Positions 12,330-23,509 of a stretch of 64,000 bases of DNA are shown here, in pieces. Source of the stretch: Camellia lanceoleosa (lineage: Eukaryota; Streptophyta; Magnoliopsida; Ericales; Theaceae); the NCBI GenBank assembly GCA_025200525.1, contig CM045758.1:170018101-170082100 (forward strand), written 5' to 3'. The notes below the pieces were generated by a model that searched no databases, had not been told where the DNA came from, and saw only the letters and a program-made list of their open reading frames with translations. Made by a program: the position numbers and the translations under genes. Within the stretch, counting starts at the first letter, position 1; each line of letters starts with the position of its first letter.

Positions 12330-12550
12330 CGCTCGAGCGGGGGAAGTGCCGCTCGAGCGGGAAATACGTGCTCCTAGTACTTTTTGCAGACTTGGTGTCC
12401 GCTCGAGCTGGGTATTTCACGCTCGAGCGGGGGAGCTTTGTAGACAGGCCTTTTGCTCGAGCGCTCTATTTAACGCTCGAGCGTATTTTTCATGCAATCA
12501 AGATTTTTGCGTTTTAAGGGTCCGCTCGGCAGGTATTTCACGCCGACGGC
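12330..12550. repeat. Array of paired CGCTCGAGCG palindromes (5' LTR)
   Basis: The perfect 10-bp palindrome CGCTCGAGCG or a close variant starts at 12330 and 12350, 12400 and 12420, 12454 and 12474, plus a damaged pair at 12523 and 12541. Within each intact pair the starts are exactly 20 bp apart (10-bp spacer of variable sequence); pairs are 54-70 bp apart. The damaged pair has lost 2 bp relative to the 3' LTR. Function unknown; a paired binding site is an inference. Confidence 0.85.
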
Positions 12551-12926
12551 GGGACCCTATTTTCTGAAATTTTGAAAATGTATTATGTGTTCTATTTTTC
12601 CGTTCCCTTTCACTTCTAAGCACTCTTACGCATACATTGAGCATTGTAATTGAATTAAAGAAGTAAGAATGAAGCCTAAAAAGGAATATGTGAATTAAAG
12701 AACGGATTGAATTATTTGTGACCCATGTGTGTTACGTGATATGTAAGGTCAAGCTCCGGGGCAATTCAATCAACCGATCACTGTGAGTAATATCTGACAT
12801 ATGTTATTGTCCAATGGCTACTTCTATGTAAGTTTTGTAAAGTTCATTAATTTGAATGGTGGACACAATTTGATATGAAAAGCCTATAAGCCAATTTGAT
12901 AGGAAAGGCCTATGAGCCAGTTTGAT

Positions 12927-13316
12927 ATAAATGAATGGACCAAAAGTCGTTTTGGCATAAATGAATGGACCAAAGGTCGTTTTGGCATAAATGAATGGAC
13001 CAAAGGTCGTTTTAGCATAAATGAATGGACCGAAGGTCATTTTGACATAAATGAATGGACCGAAGGTCGTTTTGGCATAAATGAATGGACCGAAGGTTGT
13101 TTTGACATAAATGAATAGACCGAAGGTTGTTTTGACATAAATGAATAGACCGAAGGTCGTTTTAGCATAAATAAATGGACCAAAGGTCGTTTTGGCATGA
13201 ATAAATGGACCGAAGGTCGTTTCAACATGAATGAGTGGGCCGATGGCCGTTTTGACACAAATGAATGGGCCAAAGGCCGTTTTGACATGAATGAATGGGC
13301 CAGAGGCCGTTCTGTC
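12927..13316. repeat. 30-bp tandem array, 13 units (5' LTR)
   Basis: Units of the form ATAAATGAATGGACCRAAGG plus TCGTTTTGGC repeat every 30 bp. Because 30 is a multiple of three and the unit lacks stops in some frames, repetitive open frames appear on both strands; I do not regard these as genes. Confidence 0.93.
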
Positions 13317-13410
13317 ATGAATGAAAGTCTGAATGGGCCAAAGGCTAGTTTGTCATTTAGATGGGCCAAAGGCCAGTTTGTCACTTGAGTGGGCCAAATG
13401 CCAATTTGAC

Positions 13411-13540
13411 ACGAATAATAGTTTGACATAAATAATAGCTTGACACAAATGATAGTTTGGCATAAATAATAGTTTGACACGAATGATAGTTTGATATAAG
13501 TAATAGTTTGACACGAATAACAGTTCGATTTGAATAATAG
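13411..13540. repeat. 17-bp tandem array (5' LTR)
   Basis: About seven and a half copies of a 17-bp unit, ATAAATAATAGTTTGAC, in which the first bases alternate between ACGA and ATAA, so that a 34-bp dimer is also visible. The 3' LTR has the same array at 40877-41040. Confidence 0.85.
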
Positions 13541-14270
13541 AATGAATGGGCTAGAGGTCGTTTTGACATGAATGAATGTGCCAGAGCCCGTTTTGACATG
13601 AGTGAAAGTCTGAATGGGCTAAAGGTTAGTTTGTTATGAAAAGAGAAATGGGCGAAAGGCCAGCATGTTTGGAATCACGGTCACTTGACCTAAATTATGT
13701 ATATATATGTTAAATAGAAATATGAATTGGGCCCAAGGCCGTTTGGAGCATGTTGTTCTACATATCGTTTGTATAACTTCTGTATTTGATATTATTCACT
13801 GGGCTATCGCTCACGCTCATTCATGTGTTTGTAGGTGAGCCAAAACAAGTCCAAACCCAGCCCCAGTGAAGTCTGTTAGAAACAACAAAGGTTTTGGAGA
13901 GTCAGCCCTTGTGTCTCACGTATGAGACCCGTCTTTGCCATTTGGTTATGTATTATATTTTGTCATGTGGGCGAGGACTTTGTGTATATCTGTATATAGT
14001 TGAGATGGGTTGACTTAGACTCGAATGATCCTGTTGTGCAGAACTTTTTGGTACTATGTTTTTGTTGTGAGTTATTAACGTACCTATGTATGGTTTGTTT
14101 TAATGTGCATATAAGCACGGCTCTATGGACAAAGTTTAAAATTTTTGCTTCCGTTGGCCCCTATAGTCTGACGAGTTACGTTTGTTTTGGTTTGAGGCCG
14201 TAGATAATCTCAGGATTACTAGCCGGTTATGTCCTTAACCCATAGGAGCGGGTTCGGGCCATGACAGAAT

Positions 14271-14285
14271 AGTATCAGAGCACGA
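14271..14285 (+). other. Primer-binding site, tRNA-iMet-like (outer element)
   Basis: AGTATCAGAGC, four bases after the 5' LTR end, matches the TGGTATCAGAGC complement of the initiator-Met tRNA 3' end except at its first bases. This primer is usual for Tekay/Del chromoviruses. Confidence 0.75.
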
Positions 14286-15212
14286 GTCAATAACTCACAC
14301 ACTTGTCCAAAAGAGCAATAAGCGTCTAGAAAAGATCTAGGATGCATTCATGTAATAAATGTGAACTTAGAAGCATCAAGAATAAGCTTAATTGTTTCGC
14401 TATGAACAGTTATGTGTTATAAATTCGTGAATTGCTTGTATTGTAAACCATTGGAATATGTATGCTCTCTAGTATATGCATACTTGTGAATCTTTTGTAT
14501 AAAGTATAATGCAAGTTTAAACAAATGGTGAACTTTAATTATTTTCTGACGATATGAAATGACGAGTTCCCTGAAATACTATTTTTGCATGAATGAATGA
14601 TTGCCCAAATTTTTCTTGAACGTAATTGTGGTATCCTTAGCAGAGGCCCTCGCCTAGGGGACATAATACTGTGGCTTATGGTCATGAGGCCCTAACCCGA
14701 GGGAAATAATACCGTGGCACAGGCCCTCGCCCGGGGGAAACAATACCGTGGCTTATGAATGAGATATGTTACCCGGTACCAAAGGTTCCATTATGGAACT
14801 TGTTATGCTTGACCAACATGATATGTTACGCTAAAGGAAATACCACACATGGTTTGAATATAAGATATGAATTGTTACACTACTGTGTACATTAAAATTT
14901 GTTTTATTATAGTGCACGTACATGAACATATGAACCATGAAAAGTTGCTTATGTGCATTCCATTCTACCAATGGGTGTCTATGTGAAACATGAACATGAT
15001 TTGAGTATATAATTACTTAGTAAATGTTCAGCATGCGATATTTGATAAGTATGCAATCATCTGTTACCTATGTGATTAATTGTGTTGGGACGGTGCATAA
15101 AATGAGAATATAACAATGTGTCTATGTGCTAATGTACCCATGTGTATCTATGTTTATTTTAGTATTTGGCACCCCAGTATTTGGCAAGGCTTAATAAGAA
15201 GTTGTGTGGAGT
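14286..15212 (+). other. Untranslated leader of outer element with a threefold repeat
   Basis: No gene. At 14641-14753 three copies of a segment 'ggccctcgcc(y)gggg..aataccgtggc', partly self-complementary (CCCTCG..CGAGGG, CCCGGGGG), are spaced 30-45 bp apart. The remainder is ordinary leader sequence. Confidence 0.6.
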
Positions 15213-15519
15213 ATGGATAAAGTAAGGGCATATGGATTAGAAGGCTCTTCCACAGCCCGACTTGATAGCCTGGAAAGAGTAGTACAAGAAATGGCAGGGA
15301 TCTTAAGACAACAGCGTCGGATGCCGCTACGGCAAGAACCTTTGCCACCACCAATGTAAGAAACACCGAAGAGTTTGTTATCAGATTTTCTGGTGCTCGT
15401 TATAGAGGTGGTAAAATGGACCATACGGTAAGGAATTGTCCCCGGATTGAACGAAATGTGAATGAATCCTCTACCTCGGCTGAATCCGTACCAGTGGTAG
15501 GAATTACTACTCAGGATGG
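15213..15519 (+). pseudogene. Decayed gag of outer Tekay-like element, 5' part
   Basis: Opens with MDKVRAYGLEGSSTARLDSL and a short helical stretch, reaches a stop near 15357, then changes frame and jumps to the zinc-knuckle region (about 15393-15440), so most of the capsid domain is deleted. The knuckle reads RYRGGKMDHTVRNCP, where the expected CCHC motif would have Cys at the two positions now Arg and Gly; only the His and last Cys remain. The frame is cut at 15519 by the Ogre/Tat-like insertion and resumes at 36140-36144 after the duplicated GATGG. It cannot make a working Gag. Confidence 0.8.
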
Positions 15520-16581
15520 TATAGACACCCCATTTTTTACCGACCTTAAGACTCAGACGTCACCAACTGAGCGCTCGGTGATGTTGCATATTGTGCTTGT
15601 TCTGAGGTTGCGGAGTCTCGGCTGCGAGCTTTGCCTCCGAACTTTCGGACTCTTTTGTACCTTGCCTCAGTTTGCGAACCAAGTCCCGTTTTCTCCGTTT
15701 TCTCTTCCCGAAGGGAGGGAGATGTCTCGTAGATCATCTCTCAGTGGCCGTAGGCTACGTTTCGTGGTCGTAGGCCATTTTTCCCGTTTGGAGCCCATTC
15801 CCGATTTTCAGAGCTGTCGGCCGTGTGCCTCGGTTCGGGACCGCTTAACCATCTTCGTTTGCTCCGGTTTTTGGCATACATCTTGTTTACTTCCTTTTAA
15901 GGGACACTGTGGCTCGAGAGACCAACTTCGTGGTCAAACGCCACCTCCGGCGCTTAACAGTAAGTTTTCGAGGCCTCGGGCTACGCGTTTTGGCCCCCGA
16001 ACCTTCGTTTTGCATCAGTTTGGGTTCATTTTTGGCGGAGACCTTATTTTCATTGTTAGAAAGGTTGTAGAAGGGTGGGAGGCCAGAAATTGTTCTAAAG
16101 ACCAGCTTTATTCCTTTATCGCTCTTTATCGCCCGTTTTCTTCACTGGAAAGCTGACTTTTTCCATCCCTGGGCCACTTTTTCTAACTTTCCACCACACC
16201 ATTGTGTTGTACACACTTGGGAGACCATCAATATGGGTTGGCCGGCCATCAACTCTTCCTGACCCTTTTGAACCCTTCTAAAAAGTTGGTTTTTCTCTCT
16301 CTTGGGTCACATTTCCTGGTTTTTCTCCACATAGCTGTGTTGTACACACATGGGAGGCCACCTTTTGGGGGTGGCCGGCCAACAAATCTCCTTGACTCTT
16401 TTGACCTGGCTGGAGGTTCCGCTGCCACCTGAACCCCCTGAACCTGGCTAGCCAGAATCCTCTCTCTTGGTTCCTTACAGCTGTACCCTCTGTTTTGACC
16501 CAGACCCCTGCCCGGGGATCTGCCCTTTTGGGGGGGAAATTTGAATTTGATTTTCCCCCCCTTTTCCCTTGGCCTCTCCTC

Positions 16582-16587
16582 TATAAA
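16582..16587 (+). promoter_or_regulatory. LTR TATA box
   Basis: CTCTATAAAGCC, followed 96 bp later by the telobox AAACCCTAA (16678-16686). The same spacing occurs in the other two full LTRs of this type, which marks the likely LTR promoter and 5' leader. Confidence 0.7.
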
Positions 16588-16820
16588 GCCAGCCCCCCAG
16601 CTCCATTTTGAAGGGTTACAAAAAATTGTTTAGAGCATTATACATACAACCTCCCTCTCCCTCTCTTCCAAGCTCCAAAACCCTAAGCTTCTTGCACCAT
16701 TTACCCTACACCCCATAGCACCACACCTCCATCCTCCATTCCCACACTTTGAGGCTGATTTCCAGAGGTTGGAAGCTCAGAAATTTGGTTCAAAAGTTGC
16801 TGGTTTGCTACTCTTCAAGG

Positions 16821-18792
16821 GTGAGTCCTCTTTCCCCCATTTTCTAGTCTTTTCTTGTTTCATTTATAAGCCATACTTGCAAACATTTTTGGGCTCTGAC
16901 CCGAACTGGAAATAGTCTTATTTTGAGATCATATTCATGTTTGATCAAGGAACTTTCTCTGTTTGAGACCATTTGTTACCCCTTCCCCTTTATCCCTCTT
17001 TTAGGCCTATTTCTTGCATGATACGTTAGCCCTATTTGTAAGCATTTCTGGGCTTCAAGACAAACTTTAAAGTGCCTTATTTTGAGCTCCTCTTCAACTT
17101 TGTTGAAGGGTTATTTACTGTTTGAGGCCAGCTACTGCCTCTTACTCTCTATCTCTCTTTTAGGGCCATTTTTGCATCATATTGTAGCCTTATTTGTGAG
17201 CATATTTGGGTTCTGCTATAAACTGGAAAGTATCTTTTTTTGAGCCCTTCTTCAACTTTGTTGAAGGGCTCTCCTCTGTTTGAGGTCATTTACTGTCCTG
17301 TTTGCTCATTCCCTCTTTTAGGGCTGTTTTTGTATGATACATTAGCCATACTTGTGAGCCTTTTTGGACCTCAGCCTAAACTAAAAAAAGTCTTGTTTTG
17401 ACATCATATTTATGTTTGATTAAGTTCTATTCTCTTTTTGGGGACATCTTCCCCTATGCATGCTTCATTCTTCCATGATTAGGGCCATACATTTGAGCAT
17501 TTGCATTGGCCTTGTTTTGGCCTCTTAGCCACTTAAATCCATGGATTTTTAGTGGCTTTGATGCATTTTTGAGCCTCAAAATTAGAGGGGGGTGACCCCC
17601 TCTCACCTTGTTTTGTTTGATGGTCATTTTGGCCTTCCAAAGAGGCCTTATCTTGCATGCCTTGTTGACTGATTTCAGGGTCAATTTGATGAGTTTTGGG
17701 ACTACCATATTTGATTTTCAGAGTTTTTTGTGTCATGCTAAGTGTCCTTGATGCATGTGCTTAATAACCCCTTTGTATGCCCTCTAAAAGAACCCATCAT
17801 TTGTGCATGTGTTGGTTGCATTTCAGAGGTTATTTGGGCATGTTTTGGCATGTTTTATTCATTGATTTTTTCTAGTTTGATGAGTTCTCACTTGCTTCAT
17901 ATACATGCCATGTAAACCATGTTTGCTAGTCAAAGTTGCATGCTATTTAGTCCATCTTGCTAGTATCTTTTGGCCATGCTTTGAACTATAAATGTTCATG
18001 TTTTGGGACTGTCTTGGTTCTGTCTTCATGCTTCATGATCAAATAATGTATGCTTTGTATAGCTATAGGTCAATGCATGTGCCTAGTTTTGTGTTTCGGG
18101 ACCATTCCATGCATCGGGTGCCATGTTTCCATGTTTCGGGATCATTTTGCATCACATTTCAGTGCTGGAACTTGCATGTTTATATGCCATATTTCGTGCC
18201 TTGCCATGCCTTGTTAGAGTGGCATTTGGTGCCTTAGGTTCGATCCTCGGTTTGCATGCATGGGTGCACGCATTTCGATTGTCTCATTTTCATCTGATGG
18301 CTACTAATGTGAGTGTGGCTGAGGTCCACTCATGTTGGTGTAAGTCCATCATGCATTGTGTATGTCATTTCATAACATTGTGTGTGCTAGATTGTATGTT
18401 AGAACATTGTGGATGGCATGTTACATCGAGCATTGTGTATGCCATTTCATAGCATTGCGTATGCTAGGTTGCATGTTAGGATTGCATTCATGCATGTCAT
18501 GCATATTGCATTGTGTTTGGGATAGGAGTTAGCCCGAGCACGGGAAACGAGGGACATTTCGTACTCCGAGTGACGGAACGTGTCTCAATTCCCGGTCGCC
18601 GACACTCCGGATTATCCATGATGGAGTCTAGGTCTTGTTGTGTTTATATGTGCATTCATTTCACATTGAGTTGTGCAAATTTGACTCCTCGGCCATCATG
18701 CATTGGGATGCGTGATTGATGGCACGAGGATCGAAGCAAGCATACATATGTGAAAATACATTGCCATGTCCCTTTCTTACTCTCTGTTGCAG
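16821..18792 (+). other. Putative intron within 5' LTR
   Basis: A strong donor (AAGG/GTGAGT) at 16821 lies 239 bp after the TATA start, and a strong acceptor (CTTACTCTCTGTTGCAG) ends at 18792. Both are kept at equivalent positions in the solo LTR and the 3' LTR. The 1972 bp between are T-rich and full of short repeats, as introns are. Splicing is inferred, not shown. Confidence 0.45.
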
Positions 18793-19061
18793 CAAATCAG
18801 AAACCAGCAATCTTTTGGGGCTTCGCACAACATTCCGGGCTTAATTGTAAACAGAGGCTAATTGGGGCGTCGCAATGGACTTCCGCGCCAAGCAACCCGA
18901 GTATGCATTATTCATCATTTGGAACAGAGCCGAAGCGGTCCATGGATTTGCGTGCCATTTATTGCTTTCTTAGATTAATTTGCTAATTAATTAGGATTTT
19001 GTACTTATTGGGACTGTATTATTTATTTGGGACCCTCCGAGCGAGGGCAATGTTGTAATAA

Positions 19062-19090
19062 GTGTGTTTGTGTGTGTGTGTGTGTGTGTG
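19062..19090. repeat. (GT)n microsatellite in 5' LTR
   Basis: An interrupted GT run. The same site in the 3' LTR (35023-35066) is longer, and the solo LTR has almost none, so it has changed by slippage since insertion. Confidence 0.9.
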
Positions 19091-20171
19091 ATGTATGTCT
19101 TCCAACCCCACGTCTTTCTCCATTTTATTTACCAGCTTATGATGGTTAGATTAGGGCATGTTTCAATTAGCATACAGTATGACAACATGTTTGCATTCAT
19201 TCATCTGTTTTGCATGCACCGGGCTCGGCGCATCATACCTCACTACATTGTATTTCAATTCCAAGTTGAATACTTGTTAGCTGCAGCATTCCATATGCCA
19301 TGTTTAGAATAGCCGAGCCTATCTTAGTTGCATTCTTGCATATGTTGCATTAGGCATTTCTGTATAGTTAGGATCATGCATGGATTTCTAATTAGCTTCT
19401 GTTTTGGCTTGAAGTACTCGGTAAGTTTTTATGCTTTAGCATCCTTGCATGTGTGTGAGTGACTGCCATGATAGCATGCTTACCATGAGGCTATTTGCTT
19501 ATGTGATATAACTGCCTGAATGCCTGTGGGTGAAGGTTGGGTTATTTGGATTGGCACAAATCATCAACTGTGAGTTTTAAGCCCACTAGATAGTGGCAAA
19601 ACCATGTTTCCTAAGCTCACCCAAGGGTGGCAAAATCTGCATTTTAAGCCTACTTGCGAGTACCAACCATCTTTCAAAAACAAACATGAAATGTTTTGTT
19701 CCAATTCAGGCGATCCAGTCTATACTTGTATGCTGTGCGCATCACATAGTAAATCTAGGCTAATAACCGGAATAAGAATGCATAATGTTTTCAAAACCGG
19801 ATATCATGGTTAGTAGAGGCCGACCTTTGATCGGGCGAGCGGGGGTGCTCACGAAGTGACCTTCCCTAATCGTACCCAAGTTCCCGAGCCAGGGCAACTT
19901 TGGTGATGATGGACACGTGGCCTTAGGCAAGAGTCAAAGTTTTCTAAATTTCCCAAAAATAAAATATTTAGGTGGCGACTCTGTATCTGGCAAAGCAGTC
20001 CATGTTTGGCACTTCTTTCAAAAAATCTATTTTCTCAAAACGATTTGCGGGATTTGGACTTTTTGGTTCAAATTACGAACCGTGACAATTTGAGTCCTGA
20101 ACTGTAGTGAGCCCAAAATGAACGAAACGGGACTCATCCCTCCCGGGGCGTTCGGGGACGTCTACAGTTTC

Positions 20172-20190
20172 TGGCGACTCCGCTGGGGAT
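20172..20190 (+). other. Primer-binding site of Ogre/Tat-like element
   Basis: TGGCGACTCCGCTGGGGAT begins five bases after the 5' LTR end. It starts TGG, complementary to a tRNA CCA end, and resembles the primer site I know from Ogre/Tat elements (tRNA-Arg). I have not aligned it to a tRNA. Confidence 0.75.
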
Positions 20191-20719
20191 TTAGAAAACT
20201 TGACTCGAACTCATGATATCTTGTTGTGATTACACTTATGTGTTTCTTTGCATTGCATGTGCATTGGTGCGCCTAGGACACCGTGTTTGCCGTCTGCCAT
20301 TCCTGAGCGGTTTGCCAGAGGCTGCGTGCCATAAGGCTTACCGGTTATGGGCTTTGCCAGTATGGGAACACAAACCCTGGTTTTACCGGGGCACCCTTTC
20401 GACCATTCGACCTAGTGCATATTCGGAATCCATAGTGACCATTCCAAGCTAGGACAGGTTGCTTACCCGATATAGGTTGTTTGAAACCACTGTGTGCGTA
20501 GTGAAACCCCAGCTCCTAACAAAATAGGACAGGGAAACCCTACCCCAACATAGGGGTGTTTTGGCTCTCACTTATCTGTTATGTGCTTTTAGAGTGCGTC
20601 TCTACAGGAATGCATGTATCAGTTTACAAGTTTGGGCATCAGGCCTGCGGGCACCAATTCAGTATTTTGGGATTCAGTTTACCTAAGGGTAACAGTTTAC
20701 AGGCCAAATTTTAGGGGGG
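20191..20719 (+). other. Leader of Ogre/Tat-like element before the solo LTR
   Basis: No intact frame. It continues at 24897 after the solo LTR, as both sides meet in a run of G (ggggg at 20715-20719 and after 24896). In Ogre elements an extra ORF can sit in this position; none is recognisable here. Confidence 0.5.
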
Positions 20720-21567
20720 TGTAGACACCCTATTTTTGACCGACCTTAAGACTCAGACGTCACCGATTGAACGCTTGGTGATGTTGCATATTGTGCTCAT
20801 TCTGAGGTTGCGGAGTCCCGACTGCGAGCCTTGCCTCCGAACTTTCGGACTCTTTTGTGCTTTGCCTCGGTTTGCGAACCAGGCCCTGTTTTCTCTGTTT
20901 TATCTTCCCAAAGGGAGGGAGAGGTCTCGTAGACCATCTCTCAGTGGCCATAGGCTACGTTTTGTGGTCGTAGGCCATTTTTCCTGTTTGGAGCCCGGTT
21001 CCCGATTTTTCGGAGCTGTCGACCATATGCCTCAGTTCGGGACCGCTTAACCACCTCCGTTTGCTCCGTTTTTTGGCACACACCTTATTTCCTCCATTTT
21101 GAGGGACACTGGGGTCCGAGAGACCAACTTCGTGGTTGAGCACCACTCCCGGCGCGTAACAGCCCACTTTCGGGGCCCCAAACTGCGTGTTTCAGCTCCT
21201 GAACCTTCATTCTACATTTTTTGGCTCCGACCCAAACTTGAGATAGTCATATTTTGAACTCCTTTTCATGTTTGATTAAGGACCTCTTGATGTTTGACAT
21301 CTCCATCTATCACTTGCTTCTTTACCCCTCCATTTTCCCCTTTTCTTGCACGATAGTTTAGGCCTACTTGTATTTATTTTTGTGGCTTGATGTAAACTAT
21401 AAAGTGTCTTATTTTGAGCCCCTCTTCAACTTTGTTGAAGGGCTCTCAGCCATTTGGGACCCGCAGCTATCACTTTCCCCTTTAGCTCACCTTTTGGCCA
21501 TTTTGGGGGGAATTTTGAATCCGAATTTCCCCCCCTTTTTCCCCCCTCTTTTCCATCCTTTTTTGTC

Positions 21568-21574
21568 TATAAAA
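21568..21574 (+). promoter_or_regulatory. TATA box of solo LTR
   Basis: TCTATAAAACC, with the telobox AAACCCTAA starting 96 bp later at 21664. The spacing equals that of the two other LTRs even though the sequence between has diverged. Confidence 0.65.
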
Positions 21575-21817
21575 CCAGAGCTCCAGCTTCATTTTTCTGG
21601 GTTAGAAGACTTTGGTTTGAGTCTCATATATACAATCTCTCTCTCTCTATATTTCAAGCACCAAAACCCTAAAAGTCCTACACCATTTCTTTACCATTTC
21701 TTCACCACCACCTAGCACCACCACCACCACTCCATTCCAGCGGCTTGGAGGACCTTCTCAGAGGCTAGAAGTGCTGTATTTTGGACCAAGAGGCTGCTAA
21801 AGTTTGGTTCTTCAAGG

Positions 21818-23509
21818 GTGAGTCTCGTTTTTCCCTTTTTTGCTCTTTTCTTGGTCTATATCTTAGCCCTTCTTTCTTATACATTTGAGCTCCGACTAAA
21901 ACTAAAATTAGCATTTTTTTTAGGTTTATTTCATCTTTCATTAAGGGTCTCTCACTGTTTGAGACCCCCTTTTGGTACTTGCCTCTTTAGCCTCCTTTGT
22001 GCCATATTTTTGCATGATATTTTTAGCCTATGTTTAGTCTTTTTTGAGCTCTGATGTAAACTGTGAATAGGCTTATTTTGAGCCCTTATTCAACATTGAA
22101 GAAGGGCTCATCCTTGTTTGGGACCTCCATGTGTCACTTGCCATTGAACCCCTCTTTGGTCCCCATTTTTGCATGATTTATTAGCTTATTGTGTCTCTGT
22201 TTTTCGACCCTGAGCAGAGCTGAAAAGGGTCTTATTTTGATCCTCTATTCATGTTTCATTAAGGGTCTATGGCTTTTTGAGACACGCTTTGTATACTTCA
22301 TGTTATAGCCCTCTTGATGGCCTCATTTTGCATGATATTTTGAGCCTATTTGTACACTGTTTTGAGCTCTTCTATCAACTGTAAAAAGAATTATTTTGGG
22401 TCCCTCTTCAACATTGTTGAAGGGCCCTCACTTGTTTGAGACCTCCATGCACCACTTGCTTCTTTGCCCCTTTGTTGGCTCATTTCTTGGATGAGATCTT
22501 TGGCATACTTGTATTTGTTTTTGGGACCTGTCATAAACTGTGAAACATCATATTTTTGTCCCCTCTTCAATATTTTAGAAGGCCCCTTCTCTGTTTGGGG
22601 CCAGAATTTGTGACTTGCTTCATTACCTCCCTTGCAGAGCCATTTTTGTATGCTAATTTAGTCTTACCTGGGCCCACTGTTTGGCCTCACTCTAAACTGT
22701 AAAAATGCTTTTCTCGGGTCTTCCTTGCTTCTGTATTTTCATTTCATATTCAAATTATGTATGCATTGTATAGTTATAGGCCATTTCATGCGCCAAAACC
22801 CGTGTTTCGGGACTCGTTTCATGCATCGAGTTTCATTTTACCGGGTTTCGGGGCTGTTTTGCATCTCATTTTACCTCTGATTTTTGCATGACAGTATGCC
22901 ATTTTTTGTGTTATGCCATGTCTTGTTAGAGTGGCATTCCGTGCCATAGGTTCGGTTCTCGGTTTGCGTGCACGTGTGCACATATCCCGAGTTGTCTCAT
23001 TTTCATCATTTTGGCCTCCTATGTGAGTGTGGCCGAGGTCCACTTGTGTTGGTGTAAGCCCATATTGCATTGTGTATGCCATTTCATTCCATAGCATTGC
23101 GTATGCTAGGTCGTATATTAGCGCATTGTGTATGCCATGTTTCCTCGTGCATCGTGTATGCCATTTCATAGCCTTTCGCATGTTAGGTTGTATCTTAGTT
23201 GCATTTCATGCATATCATGCATATTGCATCGTGTTCGAGATAGGAGTTAGCTCGGGCACGGGAAACGAGGTACGTTTTGTACTCCGAGTGACGGAACGTG
23301 TCTCAATTTCCCAGTCACCGACACTCCGGATTATCCATGATGGAGTTAGGTTTTGTTGTATTTTCATATGCATTCATTTCATATTGAGTTGTGCAATTCG
23401 ACTCCTCGGCCATCATGCATCGATATGCGTGATTGGTGGCACGAGGATCGAGACATGCATACATTTGTGAAAATACATTGCCATGCCCCTTTCCTGCTCT
23501 CTGTTGCAG
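21818..23509 (+). other. Putative intron within solo LTR
   Basis: Donor AAGG/GTGAGT at 21818 and acceptor TTTCCTGCTCTCTGTTGCAG ending at 23509. The interior is 280 bp shorter than in the other LTRs but both splice-like sites are kept. Confidence 0.45.

Larger units (their letters stand above)
11293..14266 (+). repeat. 5' LTR of outer Tekay-like element
   Basis: 2974 bp starting TGTGATACCC and ending CATGACA, matching 38846-41736 along its length. It holds the paired-palindrome array, a 30-bp tandem array and a 17-bp tandem array. It is 83 bp longer than the 3' LTR, mainly because its 30-bp array has 13 units rather than 10. GGTTATAAAGAG near 11712 is TATA-like. Confidence 0.93.
15520..20166 (+). 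repeat. 5' LTR of Ogre/Tat-like element
   Basis: 4647 bp ending GGGGACGTCTACA. Its first bases are TATAGACACC whereas the related LTRs at 20720 and 63641 start TGTAGACACC, so the terminal TG has mutated to TA. The canonical LTR ends form a 7-bp inverted repeat (TGTAGAC/GTCTACA). It aligns with 31474-36139 throughout. Confidence 0.93.

Noticed and set aside
12804..13599. Open frames on both strands with decapeptide repeats (e.g. around MSKRPLAHSF or MNEWTEGRFD)
   Set aside because: They follow from a 30-bp tandem unit without stops inside an LTR; they are open on both strands and change length with unit number.
15416..16156. 246-codon open frame
   Set aside because: It runs from the outer gag remnant across the insertion border into the Ogre/Tat-like LTR. 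The LTR part is merely open by chance; similar frames appear at the same place in the other LTR copies.
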